Translations under genes and position numbers: made by a program | Origin: Streptomyces verrucosisporus | GTDB lineage: Bacteria > Actinomycetota > Actinomycetes > Streptomycetales > Streptomycetaceae | DNA length: 64,000 nt | Direction of reading: 5' to 3' | Assembly (NCBI RefSeq): GCF_017114865.1 | Contig: NZ_JADEYH010000010.1 | Span: 1-64,000 of the forward strand | Part shown: positions 12,908 through 23,912 of the stretch, piece after piece | How the letters are laid out: every line of letters starts with the position of its first letter | Numbering within the stretch: the first letter of the stretch is position 1 | The notes under the pieces: generated by a model | What the model was told of the DNA's origin: nothing | What the model saw: only the letters and a program-made list of their open reading frames with translations | The model's database searches: none

Positions 12908-13084
12908 GGGGCGGAGATTACCGGGCCTTTCCTCGCCGCGGTGAAGCGAGCGGTGCGCCGCGGTCCGCGGTGCGGCGGCCCGCGGCCCGGAGGTTCACTC
13001 AACGGACTTTCGCGGTGGTGCGGTTCGGGTGTTGGGGTCGGGCCCGGCCGCCCGGACGGCCGGCCGGGGCGGACCGTTCCGGGT

Positions 13085-13879
13085 TCACGAGGCGCTCTGC
13101 GGGCGCCCCTTGCCGAAATCCGGTCCGAAGTCCGGGCCGAACTCCTTGGTGAAGTCGGTGCCGAAGTCCGCCGTGTGGTCCTGCGGACCGCCCTTCGGGC
13201 CCTCGATGCCCGGTGCCCGCGGGGCCCGCGGGGCCCGCGCTCCGGGGGCGTCCGCCGCGTTCGGGCTCTCCTCCGGACTCTGCGCGTCAAAGGCAGTCCC
13301 GGGGGCCGCGGCCCCGGAGGCGCTCCCGGAAGCCGGGTCCGTCCAGTGCCGCAGCGCGCCCGCCTCGATCTCGATCTGCTCGCTCAGCGAGGCCAGTCCG
13401 TCCTCGTCGTGCCGCCGTGCCCGGTCCTGTGCGGCGAAGCGCAGCGAGTCGGCGGAGGCGCGGATGCGGCCGGCGCGCTCTCGCGCGTCCGGGAGCCGGG
13501 CGGCGATCCGGCCGCGGTCCGGCTCGCGCTCCATCAGCAGCCGCAGCTCGCCGTCGAGCTGGCGGGCGTGCTCTTCGAGCCGGTCGAGCAGGCCGGCCGC
13601 CTCGCTCAGCGAGGGGTCGTGCCGGGATCCGGTCTCCAGTGCGCGGCGTGTGCTGTCCAGGGAGCCGCGCAGCTCCAGCCGCACCCGGGCCAGTTCGCCC
13701 ACCGGGCCCGGCTGGGCGCTGCGGGCCTTGAGCGTGGTCTCCTCCACGGTGCGGCGCACCTGCTGCCCCGTCCGCTCCACGCCGCGCCTGACCGCCCGCA
13801 CGGTCTTCACCGTGGCGATCGCCCCGAGGACGACGAAGAGCACGAAGAGGAAGGCCAGCAGACCGATGACGAACTCCAC
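13085..13879 (-). CDS. Membrane-anchored coiled-coil protein, function unknown
   Basis: A 264-residue protein with one N-terminal membrane segment (VEFVIGLLAFLFVLFVVLGA), then a long charged helical region rich in Arg/Glu heptads (for example RLEEHARQLDGELRLLMERE). Its C-terminal tail is Pro/Ala-rich and ends in repeats of DFG (DFGTDF, PDFGPDFG). GTG 13879 has GGGAGC just upstream and places the membrane segment at the extreme N-terminus; earlier starts would add a disordered leader. Nothing catalytic is visible. I know it only as a conserved streptomycete hypothetical. Confidence 0.75.
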   Translation of the reverse strand: MEFVIGLLAFLFVLFVVLGAIATVKTVRAVRRGVERTGQQVRRTVEETTLKARSAQPGPVGELARVRLELRGSLDSTRRALETGSRHDPSLSEAAGLLDRLEEHARQLDGELRLLMEREPDRGRIAARLPDARERAGRIRASADSLRFAAQDRARRHDEDGLASLSEQIEIEAGALRHWTDPASGSASGAAAPGTAFDAQSPEESPNAADAPGARAPRAPRAPGIEGPKGGPQDHTADFGTDFTKEFGPDFGPDFGKGRPQSAS

Positions 13880-14160
13880 AGCTCCCGCTCCCTCGTCGGC
13901 CGGTGTGCCGCCGCCCTCCAGCAGCCCGGAGGGGGCGGTCGTCCTCCCAGGGTAAACGTGCGGAGCCGGTCCCGGGTTCCGGCGGGCCCGGAGTGCCCCC
14001 CGCATCCGTCCCGTAGGGGGCCCGGCGGTCTCCCGGTCGTTTCCCGGCCGCTTCCCCGGGCACTGCCCGGTCCTCCTCTTCTCCTCGCCTCCTCGCCGCC
14101 GTCCGCCCGCTGGTCTACCGTCGGTCCACGCCCGTAGTCGGACTGGATGGTGGTGCGCCG

Positions 14161-15597
14161 ATGCACACGCACGCGGAGACGGGCCCGGCCGGACGCCGGG
14201 CCGGGGAACCGGCGGGGAGTCCGCCGGGCGGTCCGGCCGGGGATCTGGCCGCCATCGTGGGGCGTGACCACGTCAGGACCGACGACGGGGCGCTGGCCGC
14301 CTACGCCCGCGACGCCACCCCCCTCTTCCACGCGCGGCCGCAGGCCGTGGTGCTGCCCGGCAGCACCGAGGAGGTCGCCGCGGTCCTGCGGTACGCCACC
14401 GAGCGGGGCGTACCCGTCGTACCGCGCGGCGCGGGATCCAACCTGTGCGCCGCCACCGTGCCCCTGCGCGGCGGCATCGTCATGGTGCTCACCCGGCTCG
14501 ACCGGATCCTGGAGGTCAGCCCCGCCGAACTGCTGGCCCGCGTCCAGCCCGGGGTGACCACCGCCGCGCTGGCGGACGCGGCGGCGCGCGAGGGCCTGCT
14601 GTACGCCCCCGACCCCGGCAGCCGGACCGTCTCCACCGTCGGCGGCAACGTGGCGACCTGCGCCGGCGGCCTGCGCGGTCTGAAGTACGGCGTCACCCGC
14701 AACCATGTGCTCGGCCTGGAGGCCGTCCTGCCCACCGGGGAGGTGATCCGCACCGGCGGCCGGCTGTGGAAGGACGTGGCCGGCTACGACCTCACCCGGC
14801 TGCTGACCGGCTCCGAGGGCACCCTCGCGGTGATCACCGAGGCCACCGTGGCCCTGCTGCCCGCTCCCGAGGAGACCGGTACCGGAGTCGCCTACTTCGA
14901 CTCGCTCGCCGACGCCTCCCGGGCCGTCGCGGCCGTCATCGCCGACGGGATCGTCCCGGCCACGCTGGAGTTCCTCGACCGCAAGTGCGTCTCGGCCGTC
15001 GAGGAGTTCGCCGGGCTCGGCCTGCGGCGGGACGCCGGGGCGCTGCTGCTCTTCGGCGACGACGGCTCCGGGCGCACAGTGGCGGGCACCCTCGCCCGTA
15101 TCGGGGAGGTGTGCGAGGGTTCCGGGGCCCTGGAGGTCACCCTCGCCGAGGACGTCGCCCGTGCCGACGCCCTGCTCGCCGCCCGCCGCTGCTCGCTCCC
15201 GGCGCTCTCCCGGCTGGGTTCGCTCACGATCCTGGAGGACGCGACCGTGCCGCGCCACCGGCTCGCCGAGATGGTGGACCGCATCGACGAGGTCGCCGAC
15301 CGCCACGACCTGCGGATCGCCACCTTCGGGCACGCCGGGGACGGCAACCTCCACCCCACCTGTGTACTCGATCCCGACGACGGTGAGGGGGCCGACCGCG
15401 CCCACCGGGCGTTCGCCGAGATCTTCGCGGCCGCCATCGCCCTGGACGGCACCATCACCGGCGAGCACGGAGTGGGCGCCGCCAAGCTGCCCTACCTCGC
15501 GGACCGGATCGGGGACGACCAGGTCGCCCTGCTGCGCCGTATCAAGAAGGCCTTCGACCCGGCGGGCATCCTCAACCCGGGAAAGCTCGGATCCTGA
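14161..15597 (+). CDS. FAD-linked 2-hydroxyacid oxidase subunit (GlcD-like)
   Basis: Flavoprotein subunit of a glycolate/D-lactate type dehydrogenase. The 478-residue protein has the FAD-binding PCMH domain (VVPRGAGSNLCAATVPLRGG, VNTVGGNVATCAGG-like block, GYDLTRLLTGSEGTL) and a FAD-oxidase C-terminal domain with FGHAGDGNLHPT and GTITGEHGVGAAK, the latter typical of GlcD/LDHD enzymes. It starts at ATG 14161 and is followed after 45 bp by the Fe-S subunit gene, a two-gene respiratory oxidase operon. Confidence 0.9.
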   Translation: MHTHAETGPAGRRAGEPAGSPPGGPAGDLAAIVGRDHVRTDDGALAAYARDATPLFHARPQAVVLPGSTEEVAAVLRYATERGVPVVPRGAGSNLCAATVPLRGGIVMVLTRLDRILEVSPAELLARVQPGVTTAALADAAAREGLLYAPDPGSRTVSTVGGNVATCAGGLRGLKYGVTRNHVLGLEAVLPTGEVIRTGGRLWKDVAGYDLTRLLTGSEGTLAVITEATVALLPAPEETGTGVAYFDSLADASRAVAAVIADGIVPATLEFLDRKCVSAVEEFAGLGLRRDAGALLLFGDDGSGRTVAGTLARIGEVCEGSGALEVTLAEDVARADALLAARRCSLPALSRLGSLTILEDATVPRHRLAEMVDRIDEVADRHDLRIATFGHAGDGNLHPTCVLDPDDGEGADRAHRAFAEIFAAAIALDGTITGEHGVGAAKLPYLADRIGDDQVALLRRIKKAFDPAGILNPGKLGS

Positions 15598-15642
15598 CTT
15601 CCTCCCCGCCCGACGGCGGGGGCGTCCACGGAAGGACTCCCG

Positions 15643-16881
15643 ATGACCGACTCCGCACCCCGTCCCGCGCCCGGCCCCGTCCCCGTACCCGCGCCCGGGC
15701 AGGGCGAAGGGCTCGGCGTGTTCGACAGGACGCTGCTCGACCGCTGCATCTCCTGCGGCTTCTGCCTGCCCGCCTGCCCCACCTACGCCCTCACCCGCCA
15801 GGAGCCCTCCTCCCCGCGCGGCCGTATCACCCTGATGCGGGCGCTGGAGTCCGGCGACCTCACCCCGGATGACCCCACCCTGGTCGAGGAGTCGTCGTTC
15901 TGCCTGGGCTGCCGGGCCTGCGAGCCGGTCTGCCCGGCGGGCGTGGAGTACGGGCAGCTGCTGGAGCAGTGGCGCGACCACCAGTGGCAGGGGCGCGACC
16001 GGCCCCTGATCGCCCGCCTGCTGATGGCCGTGGTGTCCCGGTCGTGGCTGCTGCGCCTCCAGGGGCTGGTACGGCGCCACGCCCGGGACCGCCGCCACGC
16101 CCGGGACCGCCGCTCCGCCCGGGACCGCCGTCCCGCGCACGGGGAGCGGGGGCAGCCGGTGTCGCTGATGCTGGGCTGCGTCGAGCGCGGGCTGTACCCG
16201 TCCGTCTCGCGCGCCGTGCGCGAACTGCGGCCGGAGGTCGCCGTCCCCGCCGGGCAGGGCTGCTGCGGCGCGCTGCACGCCCACAACGGCGACTCCGCCG
16301 CCGGGGCCGGGATGGCCCGCGCGCTGGGCGAGCGGCTGCCCGGCACCATCGTGACCACTTCCGGCGGCTGCGCCGCCCATCTCGCCCACCACCTGGGCCG
16401 CGACCGGGTCAGGGAGCTGAGCGAGTATCTGGAGCACACCGGTCACCGGCCCCGGGGCCGGGTCACGGTCGGCGGCCGTCCGGCACGGGTCGCCCTCCAG
16501 GACTCCTGCCACCTGCGCAACGGCCTGGGCGTGGCCCGCCCGCCGCGCGAACTCATCGCCGCGGTGGCCGACTACGTCGAGCTGCCCGGCGCGGGCGGCT
16601 GCTGCGGCGCCGCCGGCACGTACGCGATGCTGCGGCCGGACGACAGCCGGGCCGTGCTGGACCCGAAGCTGGAGGCGCTGCGGAAGCTGGACGTGGACTA
16701 CGTCGTGGCGGTCAACCCCGGCTGTCTGCGCCAGCTGGGGCAGGGGCTGCGCCGTACGCGCTCCCGGACGAAGGCCGTGCACCTGGCCGAACTGCTCGCC
16801 ATGGCGGCGCGGTCAAAGCCGGAGACCACGCCGGTGACCGAGCCCGGCCCGGGAACGGGTACCGGACCGGCGGCGGACTGA
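15643..16881 (+). CDS. Fe-S subunit of 2-hydroxyacid oxidase (GlcF-like)
   Basis: Electron-transfer partner of the GlcD-like protein. The 412-residue product has two 4Fe-4S motifs (CISCGFCLPACPTY and CLGCRACEPVCPAG) and two CCG cysteine-rich domains (GQGCCGALHAHNGD, GAGGCCGAAGTY) that bind a further cluster or quinone-side cofactor. Between them is an odd charged repeat, four copies of an ARDRR-like unit (about 16,080-16,140), which is not part of the family fold. The strong hairpin after the stop ends the operon. Confidence 0.9.
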   Translation: MTDSAPRPAPGPVPVPAPGQGEGLGVFDRTLLDRCISCGFCLPACPTYALTRQEPSSPRGRITLMRALESGDLTPDDPTLVEESSFCLGCRACEPVCPAGVEYGQLLEQWRDHQWQGRDRPLIARLLMAVVSRSWLLRLQGLVRRHARDRRHARDRRSARDRRPAHGERGQPVSLMLGCVERGLYPSVSRAVRELRPEVAVPAGQGCCGALHAHNGDSAAGAGMARALGERLPGTIVTTSGGCAAHLAHHLGRDRVRELSEYLEHTGHRPRGRVTVGGRPARVALQDSCHLRNGLGVARPPRELIAAVADYVELPGAGGCCGAAGTYAMLRPDDSRAVLDPKLEALRKLDVDYVVAVNPGCLRQLGQGLRRTRSRTKAVHLAELLAMAARSKPETTPVTEPGPGTGTGPAAD

Positions 16882-16889
16882 ACGCACAC

Positions 16890-16929
16890 GGCGGCGGGGC
16901 CGCGTCATGCGGCCGCGGCCCCGCCGCCG
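16890..16929. terminator. Bidirectional terminator between glcF-like gene and leuS
   Basis: Arms 16891-16904 and 16915-16928 are complementary around a 10-base loop, 9 bases after the Fe-S subunit stop and 23 bases beyond the leuS stop on the other strand. Convergent genes share it. Confidence 0.75.
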
Positions 16930-16951
16930 CATGACGCGGGTGCCCCGCAGG

Positions 16952-19840
<2,889 letters not shown>

Positions 19841-19899
19841 CGTCCTCTAAGCTCCATCGGTCGTCGTCTGCCTGCGGAAGGGCTCACGGCCCGGAAACG

Positions 19900-19980
19900 A
19901 AAAGACCCCTCGCACAGGAGGGGACGCCGCGCTGATTCCGACCTCACCGGAACCGGGACCGGAGGGTCGGCGCTGGTTCA
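19900..19980 (-). promoter_or_regulatory. leuS attenuator: antiterminator/terminator region
   Basis: On the minus strand, after the leader-peptide stop, three structures are readable. (1) The end of the mini-ORF, CCGCGCTGA, is exactly complementary to TCAGCGCGG at 19926-19934. (2) CCGACC and GGTCGG can pair around a G+C-rich loop. (3) CCCCTC/GAGGGG (19918-19923 with 19906-19911), followed by TCTTTTCG, forms a classic intrinsic terminator about 60 bases before the leuS start codon. Alternative pairing that depends on ribosome position over the Leu codons is the standard logic of such leaders. The mechanism here is inferred. Confidence 0.7.
19906..19923 (-). terminator. Intrinsic terminator in the leuS leader
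   Basis: A 6-bp G+C stem with a 6-base loop, followed on the minus strand by TCTTTTCG, a T-rich run that is rare in this DNA. It lies between the leader peptide and leuS, where read-through would be the controlled step. Confidence 0.75.
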
Positions 19981-20016
19981 GCGCGGCCCGCTAAGCAGAA
20001 GGCGTACGGCACGCAT
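19978..20016 (-). CDS. leuS leader peptide (12 residues, Leu-Leu-Leu)
   Basis: ATG at 20016 opens a 12-codon frame, MRAVRLLLSGPR, ending in TGA at 19978. It has three consecutive leucine codons CTT-CTG-CTT; CTT is very rare in streptomycete genes, so a shortage of charged tRNA-Leu should stall a ribosome exactly here. The stop codon lies inside a segment complementary to downstream leader sequence. This is the architecture of amino-acid leader peptides such as those of trp and leu operons. No strong ribosome-binding site is visible. The reading is from sequence; the attenuation function is inferred. Confidence 0.75.
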   Translation of the reverse strand: MRAVRLLLSGPR

Positions 20017-20101
20017 GCCGTCAGGGTACCGCAAGGCGCCTTCCCGCTCCCGCGGCCGTCCGGGGCCCGGGCCGTGCTCGGACACGGCCCGGACAGACGG
20101 A

Positions 20102-20129
20102 AGCGGGCCGTCCTACCGGACGGCCCGCT
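20102..20129 (-). terminator. Terminator hairpin downstream of first tRNA-Ala
   Basis: A 12-bp perfect stem (20102-20113 with 20118-20129) with a TACC loop lies 9 bases beyond the 3' end of the tRNA-Ala gene on the minus strand. It separates the tRNA transcript from the leuS leader. Confidence 0.7.
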
Positions 20130-20138
20130 CTCCCACTG

Positions 20139-20211
<73 letters not shown>

Positions 20212-20487
20212 TTGCTTCCTCCGCTGCGGTCCCCCGCGGCGGCGATGCCTACTGTACACGCCCGTGAGCGCCCTTCGCCAAATCCCATAACGGGTAGGTC
20301 ACGGCCGTCCGGGTACTGTCGTACTCCCACGCCCGTACACAGCCGCCCGCCGCGTCCGGGCAACCGGCCACGCCCGCGCGCACGTCCACGCACACGGCCG
20401 GCCGTGGAAGGTCCCGACCGCCCCGCCCGACCCGACGACCGCCACCGCCACCGCCAGGACCGTCACCCCCAGGACCCGGAGCCGCCC

Positions 20488-21918
20488 GTGAGTACGCTGC
20501 AGTTGACCGCCGACCGCCGGTTCCCCGCGGCGCGGGCGTATCTGCTGAAGCGGTCCACACGGCTCGCCGCGGTGTTCTGCCTGCTCTCCTTCACCGCCTT
20601 CCTAACGGCCCAGAGCGCGGCGAACGTCTCCATGATCGACCTGATGGTCTACCGGGCCGAGGGCTGGACGGCCCGGACCGGCGGCGACCTGTACGCGATG
20701 CGCGCCACGCACGCCGAACTGCCCATGACGTACCCGCCGTTCGCCGCGCTGCTGTTCATACCCCTGACCCTGGTCGACGTGCCGACGATGCGGCTGCTGG
20801 CGACCGGGGCGAACCTCGTCCTGCTGGTCGCCCTGGTCCATCTGTCGCTGCGGCTGACCGGGCGTCCGCTGAACCTTCCCCGCCCGGCCGCCGCCCTGGC
20901 TCTGTCGGCGGTCGCCGTCTGGTGCGAGCCGGTGTGGACGACGCTGCGGTACGGCCAGATCAACCTGCTGCTGGCGGTCCTGGTGCTGTGGGACCTGTCC
21001 CGGCGCTCCGGTCACCGCTGGGCCGGCGTCGGCATCGGGGTGGCCGCCGGGATCAAACTGACCCCCGCCCTGTTCGCGGTGTTCCTGGCCCTGTGCGGGC
21101 TGACGCTGGCCTGGCGGCAGATGCCGCGGAAGCGGCGAGGACCGCTCACCGGCCCCCCGGCGCGGCTGTGGAACCACTGGCTGCGCCGGGCCGCCGTCGC
21201 CTCGGGCGCGTTCGCCGGGACGGTCGTCCTGGCGGCGCTGGTACTGCCGCGGGACTCCCGGAACTTCTGGACCGGGGCCGTCTTCTCACCCGAGCGCGTC
21301 GGCCGGGTCGAGGACACCGCCAACCAGTCGCTGCGCGGCGCCCTGGCGCGGCTGCTGCACACGGCCGAACCCGGCGCCGGCTGGACGGTGCTCGCCGCCG
21401 CGGCGGCCACGGCGGGGCTCGCCGTCGCGGTGGCCGCCGTGCTCGCAGGCCCGCGCCGGCTGCCCTCCGCGCACGCCTGGGCCGCCGTCTGCGTCGCCTG
21501 CACCGCGCTGCTGGTCAGCCCCGTCTCCTGGTCGCACCACTGGGTGTGGTGCGTGCCCGCCGTGCTGCTGCTGGGCTCGGAGGCGCTGCGCCGCGGCAGT
21601 GCGCGGTGGTGGACGGGCACGGTGCTGGCGGCGCTGCTGTTCTGCTCGTACGCGCTGTGGTGGGTGCCGCACGGCTCGTCCCTGGAGCGGTTCGAACTGC
21701 GGCAGAGCGGTGCGCAGATGGCGCTGTCGGCGGTCTATCCGGCGGCCGGCGCGGCGCTGCTCGCCCTCGCCGCCGTCCTGGCGGTACGCGCGCTGCGGCG
21801 GCCCGCTCCGTACCCGGGGCCGCCCGGATCCTTCGGCGTCCTCCCCGCTCCCAGGGTCCGTACGGCCTCACGCCCCTGTGCGGGGGCGGACGGCGGTCAG
21901 GCCGCCACGAAGGAGTAG
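20488..21918 (+). CDS. GT87-family (DUF2029) polyprenol-phosphate mannosyltransferase-like membrane protein
   Basis: A 476-residue polytopic membrane protein of the GT-C glycosyltransferase type. It has an early membrane segment, the family's acidic loop motif (MIDLMVYRAEGWTARTGGDL), repeated hydrophobic segments, a long periplasmic loop (FWTGAVFSPERVGRVEDTAN-QSL region) and SHHWVW. Actinobacterial GT87 enzymes transfer mannose from a polyprenyl-phosphate donor outside the membrane to glycolipids such as phosphatidylinositol mannosides; the acceptor here is unknown. GTG 20488 is chosen with GGAG upstream. Its last 22 bp overlap the convergent small gene, and it lies between two tRNA-Ala genes. 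Confidence 0.8.
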   Translation: MSTLQLTADRRFPAARAYLLKRSTRLAAVFCLLSFTAFLTAQSAANVSMIDLMVYRAEGWTARTGGDLYAMRATHAELPMTYPPFAALLFIPLTLVDVPTMRLLATGANLVLLVALVHLSLRLTGRPLNLPRPAAALALSAVAVWCEPVWTTLRYGQINLLLAVLVLWDLSRRSGHRWAGVGIGVAAGIKLTPALFAVFLALCGLTLAWRQMPRKRRGPLTGPPARLWNHWLRRAAVASGAFAGTVVLAALVLPRDSRNFWTGAVFSPERVGRVEDTANQSLRGALARLLHTAEPGAGWTVLAAAAATAGLAVAVAAVLAGPRRLPSAHAWAAVCVACTALLVSPVSWSHHWVWCVPAVLLLGSEALRRGSARWWTGTVLAALLFCSYALWWVPHGSSLERFELRQSGAQMALSAVYPAAGAALLALAAVLAVRALRRPAPYPGPPGSFGVLPAPRVRTASRPCAGADGGQAATKE

Positions 21919-22130
21919 AAGCGCTTGAGGGTGCAGTGCTCCTCCAGGAGCCGGCCGTAGATCGGCTCACCCTCCAGCTCGCGGTAGGTCTCGATCGGGT
22001 CGCCCTTGATGATCAGCGCCCGCGCGCACTCGGCGCACCAGTACTGGTACGCCGTGTTGACCGGCTCCATGTCGCGGACGATCGGGGTCCCGCTGCCGCA
22101 CCAGTCGCACTTCCTGCTGTGTGCACCCAT
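21897..22130 (-). CDS. Small zinc-ribbon protein, function unknown
   Basis: A 77-residue protein, MGAHSRKCDWCGSGTPIVRD at the start, with two Cys pairs (CDWC and CAEC) spaced for one zinc-ribbon. The rest reads YQYWCAECARALIIKGDPIE with a C-terminal LKRFYSFVAA. It overlaps the 3' end of the GT87 gene tail-to-tail by 22 bp. I recall a nearly invariant small protein of this type in streptomycetes but know no function. Confidence 0.75.
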   Translation of the reverse strand: MGAHSRKCDWCGSGTPIVRDMEPVNTAYQYWCAECARALIIKGDPIETYRELEGEPIYGRLLEEHCTLKRFYSFVAA

Positions 22131-22364
22131 CTCCGTCAGTCAACTCCAGCCGTGACCGCAGGCGTGCGCACGTGGGGGACCCCTCCGCTGTCTCTGCCGT
22201 CCTCGATGTCTCCGAACGCCCCGGCGGGCTCACGCTGCGCGCGGCGGCCCGTCCGGCGTTCCGATTCTGCCATGCTCCGTCCGCAGGCAGGAGGGCGTGA
22301 ACGGAGGCGGCGAGGTTCCGCTTTCCCCTCACCCCCTCCGGGCGGCCTCTGCCGGAAAAGCGAA

Positions 22365-22394
22365 GATCCCGCCCCCCTGGCGGGGGACGGGATC
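22365..22394 (-). terminator. Terminator downstream of second tRNA-Ala
   Basis: GATCCCG at 22365-22371 pairs with CGGGATC at 22388-22394, with further C/G pairing inside and a TGGC loop. On the minus strand it is followed by TTCGCTTTTCC. It sits 12 bases past the tRNA 3' end. Confidence 0.75.
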
Positions 22395-22405
22395 TCTTTC
22401 GTCTG

Positions 22406-22478
<73 letters not shown>

Positions 22479-22595
22479 ATCGCTCCGGCTCCGCCGCTTT
22501 CACCGCGGTGCCGTGAACGGGAAGAAGCTTAACCGGTGACCTGCCCGAATGCGAAATCCGCCGCCGGCCCGCACCGGGCCTGCCTTCCGGACCGC

Positions 22596-22650
22596 CTCCG
22601 GGCCGGCCTCCGGGCCGGTCTTCGGGCCGGTCTTCGGGCCGGTCTTCGGA
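22596..22650. repeat. 12-bp tandem repeat before the phosphatase stop
   Basis: About 4.5 tandem units of CTTCGGGCCGGT (the first two carry C for the third base) occupy the intergenic space just beyond the stop of the histidine phosphatase gene. There is no coding role on either strand. Each unit contains CCGG-type symmetry. Confidence 0.8.
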
Positions 22651-22655
22651 GCGCG

Positions 22656-23297
22656 TCAGACGTCGTCGCCGAGGACCGGCTGGGGGAGCGTTCCGGCGTT
22701 GTGCTCCAGCAGCCGCCAGCCGCGCGCCCCCTCGCCCAGGACGGACCAGCAGCAGTTGGTCAGCCCGCCCAGCGACTCCCACGAGCCCGGCTCCAGGCCC
22801 AGCAGGCGGCCGATGGTGGTGCGGATCGTTCCGCCGTGGCTGACCACGACCAGGACCCCGCCGTCGGGCAGCTTGTCGGCGTTGCGCTCGACCACCGGCG
22901 CCGCGCGGTCGGCCACCTCGGTCTCCAGCTCGCCGCCACCGCGCCGCACGGGCTCGCCGCGCTTCCAGGCGGCGTACTCCTCACCGTGGCGCTCGACGAT
23001 CTCCTCGTGCGTCAGCCCCTGCCACACGCCCGCGTACGTCTCGCGCAGGCCCTCGTAGCGGGTGACTTCCAGGCCGGTGACCGCGGCCAGCTCGGCGGCG
23101 GTGTCCACGGCCCTCTTCAGGTCGGAGGCGATGATCGAGTCCGGTTTGAGCGCCGCGAGCAGCCGCGCGGAGCGGCGGGCCTGCTCCAGGCCCTCCTCGG
23201 TCAGCTCGATGTCCGTGGTGCCCTGGAAGCGGCGTTCGAGGTTCCACGCGGTCTGCCCGTGCCGCCACAGCACGATGCGGCGGCCGCGTCCCGCCAC
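22656..23297 (-). CDS. Histidine phosphatase (GpgP/phosphoglycerate-mutase-like)
   Basis: A 213-residue enzyme of the branch-1 histidine phosphatase family. It has the catalytic RHGQTAWN near the N-terminus, the fold marker FQGTTDIELTEEGLEQA, and the second catalytic histidine in VVVSHGGTIR. In mycobacteria the neighbour of rsfS/nadD is GpgP, the glucosyl-3-phosphoglycerate phosphatase of methylglucose polysaccharide synthesis, and the synteny here agrees. Substrate is not provable from sequence. GTG 23297 starts 8 bp after the rsfS stop, so it is the last gene of the nadD-LCP-rsfS run. Confidence 0.85.
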   Translation of the reverse strand: MAGRGRRIVLWRHGQTAWNLERRFQGTTDIELTEEGLEQARRSARLLAALKPDSIIASDLKRAVDTAAELAAVTGLEVTRYEGLRETYAGVWQGLTHEEIVERHGEEYAAWKRGEPVRRGGGELETEVADRAAPVVERNADKLPDGGVLVVVSHGGTIRTTIGRLLGLEPGSWESLGGLTNCCWSVLGEGARGWRLLEHNAGTLPQPVLGDDV

Positions 23298-23305
23298 GCG
23301 CCCGT

Positions 23306-23731
23306 TCAGCTCGGTTCACCGCCCTCGCCCGCGGCGGCCCCGGCCTCGCCCTTGCCCCGGGTGGCCTTGGCGTCCTCGGGCAGGTCGATCTCCGGGCAGT
23401 CCTTCCACAGGCGCTCCAGCGCGTAGAAGACCCGCTCCTCGCTGTGCTGGACGTGCACGACGATGTCGACGAAGTCCAGCAGGACCCAGCGGCCGTCGCG
23501 CTCGCCCTCGCGGCGCACCGGCTTGGCGCCCTTCTCCTTCTGCAGCCGTTCCTCGATCTCGTCGACGATCGACTTGACCTGGCGGTCGTTGGGCGCGGAG
23601 GCCAGCAGGAAGGCGTCGGTGATGGAGAGCACATCGCTGACGTCGTACGCGACGACATCCTGGGCGAGCTTGTCGGCGGCAGCCTGGGCTGCTGCGTTGA
23701 TCAGCTCGATGGAGCGGTCCGTGGCGGTCAC
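23306..23731 (-). CDS. rsfS: Ribosomal silencing factor RsfS
   Basis: Binds ribosomal protein L14 and blocks subunit joining when nutrients are short. The 141-residue protein contains the RsfS signature (YDVSDVLSITDAFLLASAPN), RQVKSIVDEIEERL, and WVLLDFVDIVVHVQHSEERV. GTG 23731 gives the usual streptomycete start MTATDRSIELIN; a TTG two codons earlier is less likely. The Gly/Ala-rich C-terminal tail is longer than in E. coli. It is followed closely by the phosphatase gene. Confidence 0.95.
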   Translation of the reverse strand: MTATDRSIELINAAAQAAADKLAQDVVAYDVSDVLSITDAFLLASAPNDRQVKSIVDEIEERLQKEKGAKPVRREGERDGRWVLLDFVDIVVHVQHSEERVFYALERLWKDCPEIDLPEDAKATRGKGEAGAAAGEGGEPS

Positions 23732-23912
23732 AGGCAACGCTTTCGGTCGGTGGTCTACAACCCCTCCAGGGTCTCACGATCCGCCGCGGACCGGCTCCGT
23801 AGGGCCCGGCGGAAGGCCGGCGGGGCCCGGCGGGGCCTCACCCGCCGGACCACCGGGCTCCCCGCCGGCCTTCCGCCGGTCCGCCGCGCGCTCCCGCCGC
23901 TCCACCGCGGCC

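Noticed and set aside
22596..22650. CRISPR-like repeat array
   Set aside because: Units are 12 bp and contiguous with no spacers; no cas genes are present anywhere in the window.
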